The notes: generated by a model from the sequence alone, not told the origin. A stretch of 46,934 bases of DNA from an uncultured bacterium (GCA_903904875.1 CAIVEC010000006.1:1-46934), one strand, 5' to 3'; shown: positions 1 to 10,679, counted from the stretch's first letter. Numbers and translations are program-made.

Positions 1-50
1 GTAAGAGTTAAGCCCCCTAAAAATGGAAACGCACATCAATAAATAATACC

Positions 51-398
51 ATGGCACAAAGACAACGAGCCTATTTCTTCGATTCACCCTTCACATCGGC
101 AGGGGTAAAATTCAATCCTAATAACATACCTACCAAGGCTACGTTCTACGACTTGTTAGATAGCATCGCTTTCAAGACTGAAACAGGTGACTATGCCGGT
201 GAAACGACACAGGGATTGGTGAAACTTGCTACTACTGCTATCAGTAAGGCACGTTCTGGTGTTGGCGTGGTGTTGTTGGTCATTTCGTCAAATACATTGG
301 TTTCAGAAGGAGTTGAAACTGGTTCTTTAGGAGTGGTTACCGTTGTATCTGGATTAGGCGTTTGTCCTACGAGCACTTTCAATGCTGTGATGTACTGA
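51..398 (+). other. Phage tail-fibre-like ORF start, apparently truncated and fused to antisense of the neighbouring gene
   Basis: MAQRQRAYFFDSPFTSAGVKFNPNNIPTKATFYDLLDSIAFKTETGDYAGETTQGLVKLATTAISKAR resembles phage tail/fibre repeats (TTxGLVKLAT); from about 245 onward the DNA is antisense to the 191..1669 gene. Confidence 0.3.
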
Positions 399-1669
399 TC
401 GAATTGTGCAAAGTATCCACTGAGATTATTTATTTGTTCTCCGTTTGCAATCTTTTCAAGAAATGAAGTAGCTTTTTTGGAAATATAGAGTCCGTATTTG
501 ATGACCGTATTATTATTCATCGTTTTCCCTTGTGTGAGGAAATCGTTTCCTTGAGTAACATAATCAGTGAGTCTGCTGAGATCTGTTTGTTCTGGTACTG
601 TTGTCGTAGTTGTTAAATCATTCAATTCTCAGAATCCATTATCGACGGTTGTTCCTGTATCTGTTGTACCAGTTAATTCTGTACCGGTGAGTTCTGTACC
701 AGTCAATTCTGTACCGGTGAGTTCTGTTCCTGTTACTGCTTCGCTTGCATGCATCTGGGTTTGTCCTCCACCGAAAATATTTCCGAATTCTATGGGATAC
801 ATTGTCTTGAGGATAAAAAAGGTCGTAAATCCTAACGCTACAAAAAGCACAACAAACATCAATGCTTTGACTGATGTATTTTTTTTCTGCGGAATAGTTA
901 TTTGAGAAACTGCTTGTACTGGGACTTGCCCCTCATTTTTCGGGATAAATGCTGTTATCGTAGGTATGGTAAATACTGGTGGAACTGATGTATCCGTAAC
1001 TTTTTGCATAGGCGTTGGCATTTCAATGGTTGCTTGTGGTGCTGACTGTGCAGTTTCTATCACTGGAGCACCGCTTTGCGGCATTCACATTATTGGTCCT
1101 CCGAGCATTGCATCCAGATCAAATGTCTTTGATGCTTCAACAGGTGCTGGCTGTGGAGCTACGATAGCTTCTGGAGCTAAACCGCCTGCGCTTTTATTTC
1201 ATTCCAATTCTGAAATTATCTTCATATCTTCTTTGAGTTCAGCTGGCGCTGTAGCTGGAATCGGTTCATCTTCAACAACTTTTGATGGTTCAGTTTTTTC
1301 TTCAACTACTTCTTCTACTTTTGCTTCAGGTTGTTTTACTTCAGTTACTAATTCTGGAATCGGTTCCATGATAGGAACTGGTATCTCCCCTTGCGGGACT
1401 ATAGCTTCTGCTTTAACTTCCGGTATCGGTTGTAAAACTTCTTCTTGTTTTACTTCAGCTACTGGTTCAGCGTTTTTCTGATCTTCGGTTTTGAGTCGGT
1501 CGTCGTTTTTTGGTGCTTCAGGTAAATTAAGATCCAAATCAAGATCTAATTCAGATGTATTTGTTTCAGGTTGCAGGTTTCAAGTTGTAGGTTCGGTTTT
1601 AGGAGCCTCATCAAGATTGATTTGCAAATCTTGGGCTGGGGGAGTTGTTGGAGTTGTAGTGTCTGCCAT
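191..1669 (-). CDS. Single-pass membrane protein with acidic/proline-rich N-terminal region and TGTEL tandem repeats
   Basis: Track fragments 191..625, 629..1084, 1199..1537 share one frame and join through TGA codons from ATG at 1669; TM segment ALMFVVLFVALGFTTFFIL; C-terminus uncertain (see finding). Confidence 0.7.
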
Positions 1670-1841
1670 ATTTCATAACTAAAAGGCTAAAGCGCTCAAA
1701 CGATGAAACGCTGAAACGATTTATTTTTGGTCGTTTAGTCGTTTTATCGTTTAGTCGTTATTTCAATTATAATCCAAATCGTGGATTTTGTCAAAAAAAG
1801 CGCTGCTCAGCAGCTCATTGACTTGACTTTTTACTTAAAAA

Positions 1842-2534
1842 CTAACCAACATGTCTTCACAAAACCGCTCCTCGGACTTTTATCTTCGGATAATGATATT
1901 TAATCAACTTCGCTAATTCATTGATTGTCGATCCTGTGGTGGTGATATCGTCGATGATAAGTAAAGTTTCGTTTCATTGCAATCTTAGATTCTTGGTCAG
2001 TGAAAAGGCGTTTTTGAGATTATGTAATCTGCCGTTCCTATCCAGGCTTGCCTGCGTCTTCGTGCGTTTCTTCTTTTCCGCTACGGCGACCATGGGGACC
2101 TGTAATCTTTCGCTTATTTTTTCAGCCAATAATTCCGACTGGTTATATCACTTCACAAAATAATGCCTGTACCGATGACTGGGTATAAACGTAATGATTA
2201 CATTATTCTGTGGAAACGATTGATTTGCTTGAAAAGCTATTACCAGCCTTTCGACCAGGAAATCTCCTATGTCTTTCTTGTGAAAATATTTGAGTCTGAT
2301 GATGAGTGTTTTGAGAAGGTCGGTATAAGCGAACGGAATGATAATCCCTTCCAGATAGTTCTTTTTATTGCATCTGCATTCTATGCATGTTCTGTAATCT
2401 TTCGAGGTTCTATGGCAATACGGACAGATTTCTGGATGAGGTTCCAATTTCTTTTTACAGCTTTTACATAAATATGCTCCTGTTGCTGAGCAGTTGATGC
2501 ATTGTCTGGGAAAGAGATAGTCTATAAAGCCCAT
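1842..2534 (-). CDS. comF: ComF family phosphoribosyltransferase-like protein
   Basis: Zn-finger CINC..CKSC..CPYC..CIEC, then PSHxYRHYFVK(TGA)YNQSELLA and LLIIDDITTTGSTINELAK; TGA sits at the conserved Gly of RGxNQ; ends TAG. Confidence 0.85.
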
Positions 2535-2674
2535 AAGGTCAGTAAAGTCTAAAGTCGTTCGCGAGTATATATTAGTATTTTAAGAATAAAACTGACAAAG
2601 TTAGGACAAAAATTACTCCTATAAAAAAAAGGAGCTCACAGCTCCCCATTTTGGTATGTCTAGTCTATAAACAC

Positions 2675-3385
2675 CTATTTTTTAATAATGGCTTCTATAG
2701 CAGCGAAACTCATCTCTTCCTTGTCGTTGATCAAGATGTATAATTCATCTCATGATTTTCCTTTGAAGAAGGTTACGGCAGCCTGATTGAGGAAGTAATT
2801 TTTTCCGTCATCAGTGATCGCTATGAATTTGTTGTCATCAGTCTTGGAAAGAACCGCTCTTAGGTGTTTTCTTTCTACGGGTTGGATCAGCTTGTAGATC
2901 ATCTTTCCATCTTCCAATATTTTGAGCTTGAGGAAATCTCAAGGCACTAATTTAGTCTTACTTGAATAGTTCAATGGTACCGGATATTTCTTTTGATCAT
3001 TTCCGACCATAAAGTATCCGTCGAATTTTCCTTCTACCACTTCTGCGTTCTCTTCTGAATAGCTCTTGAGCTCTTGATTGCCCATTGACTGTTCAGCGTC
3101 TTTGTGTTCTACGCTTTCAGGATTTTCAGGATCGAACTTCGCTAATTGATTTAATGTAAGTCTGATTCTTTTCATGTCGTTTTCCATGCTTCCCAAAAGA
3201 TTTTGTACGAACTGTACCATTTGTTGATGCTTTTGCATCATTTCATCTTTGTTCACCTTTTTTGGTGCTGCAGCCTTCGCTGGAGCAACCGGCTTAGCTG
3301 GAGTAGCTGGTTTAGCTGGAGTAGTTTTTGCTACCGTTTTAGCTGCCTTTGGCTCTGCTTTCCCAGCTGTTTTTGTTTCTGCCAT
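2675..3385 (-). CDS. Hypothetical protein with Lys/Ala/Pro-rich (histone H1-like) N-terminus
   Basis: MAETKTAGKAEPKAAKTVAKTTPAKPATPAKPVAPAKAAAPKK...; continues through TGA to TAG, 236 aa. Confidence 0.7.
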
Positions 3386-3776
3386 TTTTGTTTTTGTGTA
3401 ATAAAGGTAAAAGTTTTTTGTTTCGTATAAAGTAAGTATACTGGTTTTTAAAAATTATGCAAATATTTCTACTGGTAGAAATTTCTTTGAAATATTTATG
3501 AAACAAATTTTTTTTAGTGGTGTAGTAATTTTAAAAAAATCATTTTATTATTTTTTTTCTATCGCCTCGCCGGCTGGGCGTTTCTTTTTGGCTACCAGGT
3601 CCAAAAAGAAACCAAAAAACCCCTCGTCGATTGTGATCTTCATATTTATTTGGGATTGATATTCCTTGATTTAGCTGCTTATTAAGCGATCTTACAATCG
3701 ACTTTAATTAATTATATATTATGGAAATAAAAAATAATCTGCAATTTCTGAGTAGCTTTTTCCTACTATAAAAAAA

Positions 3777-3798
3777 CTCTTCCTGAATCCAGGAAGAG
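3777..3798. terminator. Intrinsic terminator-like hairpin
   Basis: CTCTTCCT-GAATCC-AGGAAGAG with A-tract upstream. Confidence 0.6.
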
Positions 3799-3822
3799 AT
3801 AAATTTATTTGCTTAACGTTTT

Positions 3823-4182
3823 TTATTCGAGATTTTCAATCTCTCTAATTTCGGTCCCTTTTGTTCTGACTTCAAACTGAATTTTGACCTTGTGTACTCC
3901 AAATTCATTGTTTGTGGGTAGTTTTATTTCGTCTTCTGCTAGTGCTCTTTTTGCCAGAAGGAGATATTTGTAATCTACTACTGCCCTTACAATATTTATT
4001 ATACCTATATACAGGCATATTACATATACTATTATTGCAAGTTCATGTAAATTTTTTATCCACAAAAGTAATAAGCTAACTGTGGCAATGATTATAAAAA
4101 CTATGCCTAACGTTCGATTCTTGTTGATTTTTGTTTTCATATATTCTTTTTTATGTTTATATTTTTTATACCAAAATACCAA
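3823..4182 (-). CDS. Small membrane protein
   Basis: 119-aa ORF with two hydrophobic segments. Confidence 0.55.
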   Translation of the reverse strand: MVFWYKKYKHKKEYMKTKINKNRTLGIVFIIIATVSLLLLWIKNLHELAIIVYVICLYIGIINIVRAVVDYKYLLLAKRALAEDEIKLPTNNEFGVHKVKIQFEVRTKGTEIREIENLE

Positions 4183-4318
4183 TAAAAGTCAAGTCATTTG
4201 CTTTTGTATTCACTGAATGTGCCTTTGATTTCCTTATTTTTTTTTGTTTTTGCACAGGAAATCCCCATACATACCGTGTGATTCAATTTTGAATTTTAAA
4301 TTTTAAATTTAAAAACTA

Positions 4319-5245
4319 ATGAAAAAAGTATTGATTATAGTGACTTCTGTATTACTTTTGTTTGGTATAACAACCGCTGCTACAGGGGATTTACGGGATT
4401 GGATGGATAATCTCAATAGTGAAATTCCGTTCGGATATGCCGTCAGCCAAAAAATCTCTGTCGATCAGATTGCCGTCGATAAGATTATCATCAAGTCACC
4501 GGTCATCCAAGACGAACTCGGTAATAAGATCAAAAAATATACGGTGATGTTCTCTCAATATCCATTATCCCAGATCTTAGAAAATACTGCTTTGCTCGAT
4601 CAATCCAAAGAAAAAACATTTGAATTCACTACGGTGGATACTAATGTGACTATGGAACTAGATTCGCTTGCAGATGGCATCAATCCGAGTGTGGTCTATT
4701 ATGTTTCCGTTATTCCAAAAGACCAGAATGGAATCCTCGGAGAAATATCCAATGAACTTCGATTTAAGCTTGCTACGCAATCATATGGCGAAGGGAATAC
4801 TACGGGTAGCGTACCACCTGCTCATACTGCTGCTGGTGCTGATATGAGTCTGGCTAATATAACCCATACTATCACCGCCAATAGAGCGACATTGAGATGG
4901 ACTGCGGTAGATGGTTCAGATAAAGTTGATATATTTCTCCGGAATCCAACCAGTCAAATGTTTGAAAGGCTTGATACGGTAAATATGTCTGCTGAAAGTT
5001 ATGCGTTTACCCTTACGAGAAACGGTGAATATATCGTCAATTTCATGCCAAACAATGGAGGAACAGAATATCGTTATACCTTTGTTGCTAATTGAATAAC
5101 TGCTGTTGGTAGCACTACTACCAGCAATCCTGCTATCGGAAAAATTCCTGCTACCGGACCAAAAGAAAATATATTAGTCGCTTTAGCGATTGCGTTTGTT
5201 CTCTATCTTGTCTATAGAAAAATGAAAGCTAAAGCTAAACACTAA
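4319..5245 (+). CDS. Secreted FN3-like surface protein with LPxTG-like C-terminal tail (IPATGPKENILVALAIAFVLYLVYRKMKAKAKH)
   Basis: Signal peptide MKKVLIIVTSVLLLFGITTAATG; joins 4319..5095 through TGA; C-terminal motif + TM + basic tail; 308 aa. Confidence 0.75.
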
Positions 5246-5372
5246 AATTAATTCAGAATGCAGAATTCATAATTCAGAAAATAAAAAAGCAAGTCCGCGG
5301 ATGCGGGCTTTTTTTATAAAGTTTGACTCTAGTCTGAAGTTTAAGACAGAGTCTGTTAGAGAAAGTTTATTA

Positions 5373-5678
5373 TTACCTAACTTGGTCAAATGGTATTACT
5401 GTTCCTGAAACGATTTTTACTTCTTCGTCAGAATATACCTTCAGGATTTTATAGATGCCTTTTGTTTCATTATGACCTACAGTGATTTCAGTGATTATGA
5501 TACGAGCAATAACCTGCCAATCAGGTGTCATTAACTCTATTGGCGTATCAATCATAAATAATCTGTGACCATCTTTTTTGAAGGGATATTCTTTTCCTTC
5601 CACTAAATGAACACGTTCAATAAGTCATTGTTCTTTACTGATTCTTAAACAACCTTGTTGTGACCGAGTAGCTCCCAT
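5373..5678 (-). CDS. Hypothetical protein
   Basis: MGATRSQQGCLRISKEQ(TGA)LIERVHLVEGKEYPF...; 101 aa with recoding, ends TAA. Confidence 0.55.
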
Positions 5679-5705
5679 AAGTATATGTTATGTGTTAAAA
5701 TTTTC

Positions 5706-5794
5706 GCCTAACGTTTGCTTCTGTAACGACGCAGACGCCGTTCCTTAAAATTTGATATGGCAGGCGGCGTGTTGTACAGAAGCTGTTATATGGC
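5706..5794. repeat. attC-like imperfect palindrome (candidate integron recombination site)
   Basis: GCCTAACGTTTGCTTCTGTA ... TACAGAAGCTGTTATATGGC; the arms share GCC..AAC and GCTTCTGTA. Confidence 0.35.
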
Positions 5795-5830
5795 CGAGCT
5801 TTTGCGAGGTTTACGTACATTTTTTATTTC

Positions 5831-6217
5831 TTAATTATTTTCATTGAGTATTGTTATAATACTCTTGGTGGTGGCCACACCATTTCTATCAAGATTATCT
5901 ATTAGCTCAGAATATGGAAACTTTTTTGCCCATTTCATTAAATCAGATTTGTTTTTGTCATCTCCATATGCAAATCAAATGTATTTATGTGGTATTTTAT
6001 CATCTAAATTTGAACTTATTTTCGCCATAAATGGGCAATTATTTAGTAATGTAGGATCATCAAATCCAAATCTTGCCTTAACATTTATGTTACTGTCAGT
6101 AAATATATTAAATTCTTGATTGAAATACCATGGATTATGACGGATTTGAAAATCTTTATGTAGTTTTCAAAATTCTGATTCAGGGCCTTTTGGAAATAAT
6201 TTGTTTAAAAGTTTCAT
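5831..6217 (-). CDS. Hypothetical protein, candidate cassette gene
   Basis: MKLLNKLFPKGPESEF(TGA)KLHKDFQIRHNPWYFNQEFNIF...SIITILNENN; absent from the track because of TGA; 128 aa. Confidence 0.6.
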
Positions 6218-6281
6218 ATTCTTGAATTGGTAATAGAAATAAAAATGTATGCCATATAACTATTTTCTGTGTGACATGATT

Positions 6282-6794
6282 CTATCAGAATAACTTGTAG
6301 ATACCTACGGTGAGGAGCGTGGTAAGCCGGCCTATGATTTCCATGAATGCTTTCGCTGTGCTCTTTTTCTTGGTCTGTTTATTAATCATATTCCGCTGAT
6401 CTGCTGAGACTATCTGCTGTCCGAGGCTCTGTTCGATGGAAAGTATTTCTTGCTTGATCGCTTTCGCGTTCGCTAAATAATTCTCGTGTTCGCTTTCCAT
6501 GACCACTTTGATTCCCTTGATTTCTTGGCTAGCAGGATTTCCGTATTGAGCCTTGGCTATTTGATATCGTAACATATCATACAACAATACCAGGTTTTCA
6601 TGGATCCTTTTATGTCTTCTGAGTAATTTACGATGGATGAACATCAATAAGAGTATGAGGACGATGTATCACAAAATCACCAACAGCAATATTTCTGCTT
6701 TAGGTTCTGTCCGTCCGCTGACATTCGCCATGATGTGCACGATTTTTCATCGGAAGATATCGAGCTGCGCGACTATAGTATTCCGTGTTTGCAT
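6282..6794 (-). CDS. Membrane protein with coiled-coil region
   Basis: MQTRNTIVAQLDIFR(TGA)KIVHIMANVSGRTEPKAEILLLVIL(TGA)YIVLILLLMFIHRK...; in frame to TAG, 170 aa. Confidence 0.65.
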
Positions 6795-6958
6795 TTGAAT
6801 ATAACTAATAACTAAAAGTGAAAAACTAAAAACGAAAGAACTGTTTGTTTATTAACTATCGTAACATTACAATAGTTTATAATAAGATACATCATACATT
6901 TTTCACTCTTCACTATTCACTTTTCATTAAATATTTTATTATCTGATTTTTCTTATTT

Positions 6959-7094
6959 TGTCTCCCTTTGTAAAGGGACATGGTCCAGCTCAGCTGGGGA
7001 AGCCGAAGGAAGAGGGATTTATGGACTATTGTACATTTCTCCATAAATCCTCCGGTGCTTCCGCACCACCCCTCCTTTAAAAAGGAGAACAAAT
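6959..7094. repeat. MITE-like nested palindromic repeat, copy A
   Basis: TGTCTCCCTTTGTAAAGGGA...GAGGGATTTATGGA...TCCATAAATCCTCC...CTCCTTTAAAAAGGAGAACA; second copy at 38118..38234. Confidence 0.7.
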
Positions 7095-7106
7095 ATGGAT
7101 TTTTTT

Positions 7107-8360
7107 CTAAGATCTGAATATTTTCATTATCTGATTTCTCTTCACGACGATAGGGATGAAATTTCTCCGGAAAATCGGAATCTTCTGATTGATGCACCAT
7201 TCATTCCGTGTCTTCCCTTTGTATCTATCCCCTTTGCGAGGGAATCTTTTCACTGTCGTTGTATCTATTTTTTTCTGGCTATCAACCGTTTTTTCCCGGA
7301 ACGCTTTGGGTGCTGAGATGATATAGATGTTTCCGTGCGATTTGAAGAGATAGGTCTTGTTGAAATATTTATATCCGCTTTCGCTGTTCGTCAGGAATTT
7401 CGTCAATTCGTTCAAGAGAGGAGTCGTGACGTTATTCGAGATATGCAATTTTTTCATCACTTGCATCATGCATTCGCTGGTCACGTCGTTGGGATCTATC
7501 ATCCGTTGATAGGCAAATGCGGCTTTTCGATGCGGTGATTTGTCGATAGGTTTCAGATTGATATCTTTTCATTTCGGTTGCTCCAATTGTTTGTAAATGT
7601 TTTTCATACTTTCAATGAATGAATTCGTTGTAGTTGTCTGCTTATTCGCAAGTTTATATAACTCAGGTAATACCTTGCTTCTGAGCTTATTTCTGAGGCT
7701 TGTGGTTGTATCCTTGTTTGTCGGATCAGTGACGAATTGAATTTTATTTTGTTTGCAGATATTCGTAATTTCATCTTTGGTAAGTTCAAGCAATGGCCTC
7801 AAAACATTAATTCCCGCCTCGGCGGACAAGCCTGGCAACAAATGATGTTGTTCCTGGACTTGCATGGCAATGAATCCGTTGAGGTTCGCTCCACGAAGAA
7901 GATTCAGAAACGTGCTTTCAATGCGGTCAGTCAGGTTGTGTCCGAAAATAAATTGGTCGATCTGATGTTTTTTCGCTTGCGTTTTAAATTCTCCGTATCT
8001 CCGATTTCTCAATTCAGCCTCCGTGTTTTTTTTATTGCTTATTCTTTTGACTACGATAAGCTGCGTTCCTTCAAAAAATTTACGAATGAATTGCTCGTCA
8101 GTAGTATTACCTGCCCTGGTTTGGTGATTACAATGTATAAAAAACAGATTTTGTAAACTGTATTTATTCTTTAAAAAGAAATTGTACATCAGACATGCGG
8201 TCAATATGCTGTCCGCACCACCGCTTACCGCTACCATGACCTTTTGACCAGGTGATACCTTGCTTTTGAGTACTTCAAAACATTCCTGCTGCTGTGCAAA
8301 ATTCAAAGGGATATTTTTGATTCACCTTATAGTACCTGGTTTTTTTCACGATTTCTTCAT
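7107..8360 (-). CDS. tilS: tRNA(Ile)-lysidine synthase
   Basis: PP-loop MVAVSGGADSILTA, HCNHQTRAG, FGHNLTDRIESTFLNLLRG; C-terminal RFPRKGDRYKGKT..INQKIPIF.RNFIP; two track ORFs (7569..8306, 7107..7502) join through TGA; start at ATG 8360 or TTG 8306. Confidence 0.85.
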
Positions 8361-8434
8361 CAAGGCCGGATTTGAAAAATTTCAGTAAAACTTTATACTT
8401 ATGAGTACTATATATTTATGTTTTTTACAATCAA

Positions 8435-8992
8435 ATGAAAGATTCATCCGCGAAGGCGGGCAAGACAATCAAAGGTAAAACTGTTGTTAAGGATAAAATT
8501 TTCAAGATCAAGATCGCTGATTTATTGAACGAAACATGAAGACAAGATGAAGTTGTGTTTGAACACAAATTTTCCGATCAATTGCCGAATCTGGATGATG
8601 AAGGTATCGCATGAACATTCACTATCCAATCATTGGATAACACTTCTTTGCTTGGAACGCTCACCGGTGTGACTGCTCGTTTTCATGAAACGTGTGAGAG
8701 TTGCGGAGCATCATTCCTCAGATCAGTAGATATTCCTTCGTATACTGCGAGATTTGTTTTTGAAGATGAAGTTGCCAAGAAAAAAGAACCAGCGGAATCC
8801 GAAGAAGTACTCTTATATATCGATCCAAAAGCTGAAACCATCAATATCGAAGATATGGTCGTCCAAGCTATTTTACTCAACGACCCATTCGTCAAGCGTT
8901 GTGATGCTTGCACCAAGCGTTTAGCAAGTACAGATGATGATGAAGATGATTTAGGCGAATTCGAGTCCAAGTGAAATATAAATTTTTCTTAA
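8435..8992 (+). CDS. DUF177/YceD-like protein
   Basis: CESCGASFLRSVDIPSYTARF...CDACTKRL pattern; 185 aa with TGA read through. Confidence 0.6.
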
Positions 8993-9196
8993 AACCTTGT
9001 TACAGATAGACTCAGATTGTCGCAGATAGCTCCAGGTTGCTGTAATTTTACTACAATCTGAAACAATCTGTATCTATATGTGGCAATATGCGACGAACTA
9101 AGCTTCTAATAGACTAAGCTTCTAAAAGTCTTCTAGTTTGCAATTCAGGGATGTTTTTTTATATTTAAACAACCAATTTATTCCTTTATCTTATGT

Positions 9197-10003
9197 ATGC
9201 GTTCGGTCCGTCTTGTACTTGTATGTATCGTTTGTTGCTTGTTCCTATGAACCACATGGGCTCTGTTTTCCGCAGATACATTTATCGCTCAATTTCAAGC
9301 CAAACAAGCAACGCTTTCTCTTTCCGAGAAAAAAACATATTACCTGCAAGTATATAATAATCTGTCATTGCTCGCCATCAGAAACCGTAATGATGCCGAC
9401 CAATTTGCATTATACACTTCACTGAAAGACTATGTACATACCCAAATCACTAATCTCTGATCAATTACTTCTTCTATAGTTTCTACGACTTCTTCTGGAA
9501 TGACGATTCCAAAAGTTGATCTTGCCAGAGTCAGGACTACGTGGTTAGCGTTGCATAACGCTGAAAGAACAACTAAATCACTGACTTCTTTCACGTACAG
9601 TTCTGCGCTTGAATGAACCGCTACTACATGGGCGAAACATCTTGCTGATATCGGCAAGGCCAGTCATCAAAGAAATAGCACGGATGGGTATTATTCGTAT
9701 GACAGCATCAAGCAACGATTCACTGATCAATGAATCGTCTTCGCCACCAAAGAGAAAAACGGTCAGCCACTCTTCACCGAAAATCTCTGACGAGGATATT
9801 ATACCTGCAAAAAAACCGATTGCACTGATGACTTCATCAAAGCCATCAAAACCACCCGAACCTTCTTTATGAGCGAAAAAGGCAAAACGTCTAAACCGCA
9901 TTACAATGCTATTGTAGGTAACTTTTCCACTATCGGCTTAGGAGTGGCATTGATAGGCAATAAATACTATTTAGTCACCCATTATACACAGGTCTTGAAA
10001 TAA
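9197..10003 (+). CDS. Secreted CAP (SCP/PR-1-like) domain protein
   Basis: MRSVRLVLVCIVCCLFLGTTWALFSADTF...RVRTTWLALHNAER...GTATTWAKHLADIGKASHQRN...SIKQ(CGA)F..ENLG(CGA)GYY..TT(CGA)TFFMSEKG..HYNAIVGNFSTIGLGVALIGNKYYLVTHY; not visible in the track. Confidence 0.8.
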
Positions 10004-10065
10004 AAATCTATTTTCTTATATTCATTACTTGTTATTAGTCATTTTTACTTTTTATGATTTAATTC

Positions 10066-10509
10066 ATGAGAAAATTCTTTGCTGCGCTTCCTATGATCGG
10101 ATTGATTCTTGGTGCTGTAGCTATCGCTACGGAAATAAAAACTACTAATCCAGTTCCTAATGGACAACAACTTTCCGGTGCTGTCGTCACTTGTATAAAA
10201 ACCGCTTTGGAAAAAAGGGAGAATGCTGTTGTTTCTGCTGTGACTACCTTTCAAAATAGCAGCTTAGCTGCATTGAATACAAGAAAGACTTCACTTCTCG
10301 CTGCGTGGGACAAGACCACGAAAACAGATGTAAAGGCCGCCATAACTGTTGCACGGAAAGCATACAAGACATCTATGACTGATCTCAAAACCACACAATC
10401 TACCGCTAGAAAATGAGCGTGGGATATCTATAAGACTGACGTAAAGGCATGCAAGTGAATCCAGCTTGTCCAAGCCGTGGATACTAGTTCTCCAAACAGC
10501 GAACAATAA
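10066..10509 (+). CDS. Secreted/periplasmic hypothetical protein
   Basis: Signal-like N-terminus MRKFFAALPMIGLILGAVAIA; 147 aa to TAA. Confidence 0.6.
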
Positions 10510-10542
10510 TACTTTCATATATATTTCTTTACTAAAAAAAAA

Positions 10543-10569
10543 CCGTTCACCTAGGCGGACGGTTTTTTT
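10543..10569. terminator. Terminator-like palindrome
   Basis: CCGTTCACCTAGGCGGACGG followed by T7, preceded by A9. Confidence 0.55.
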
Positions 10570-10624
10570 GTATATTAATTGCTTAATTATTTCATAGCGT
10601 CTCAACTATATCGACTGGTGTCGA

Positions 10625-10679
10625 TATAGTTTCGACCTCATAAAAACACTCAATGCTTCATGTTTTTATTGGGTCTCAA
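10625..10679. promoter_or_regulatory. Structured hairpin element type B, copy 1
   Basis: TATAGTTTC-GACCTCATAAAAACA...TGTTTTTATTGGGTC-TCAA; partner at 42105..42160. Confidence 0.55.

Noticed and set aside
966-1481. 171-aa plus-strand ORF (Ser/Gly/Thr-rich)
   Set aside because: Antisense artefact over the 191..1669 minus-strand gene; low-complexity composition mirrors the Pro/Glu-rich sense protein.
7604-8156. Overlapping ORFs 7604..7789 (-) and 7737..8156 (+)
   Set aside because: They lie inside tilS, which has clear motifs on the minus strand.
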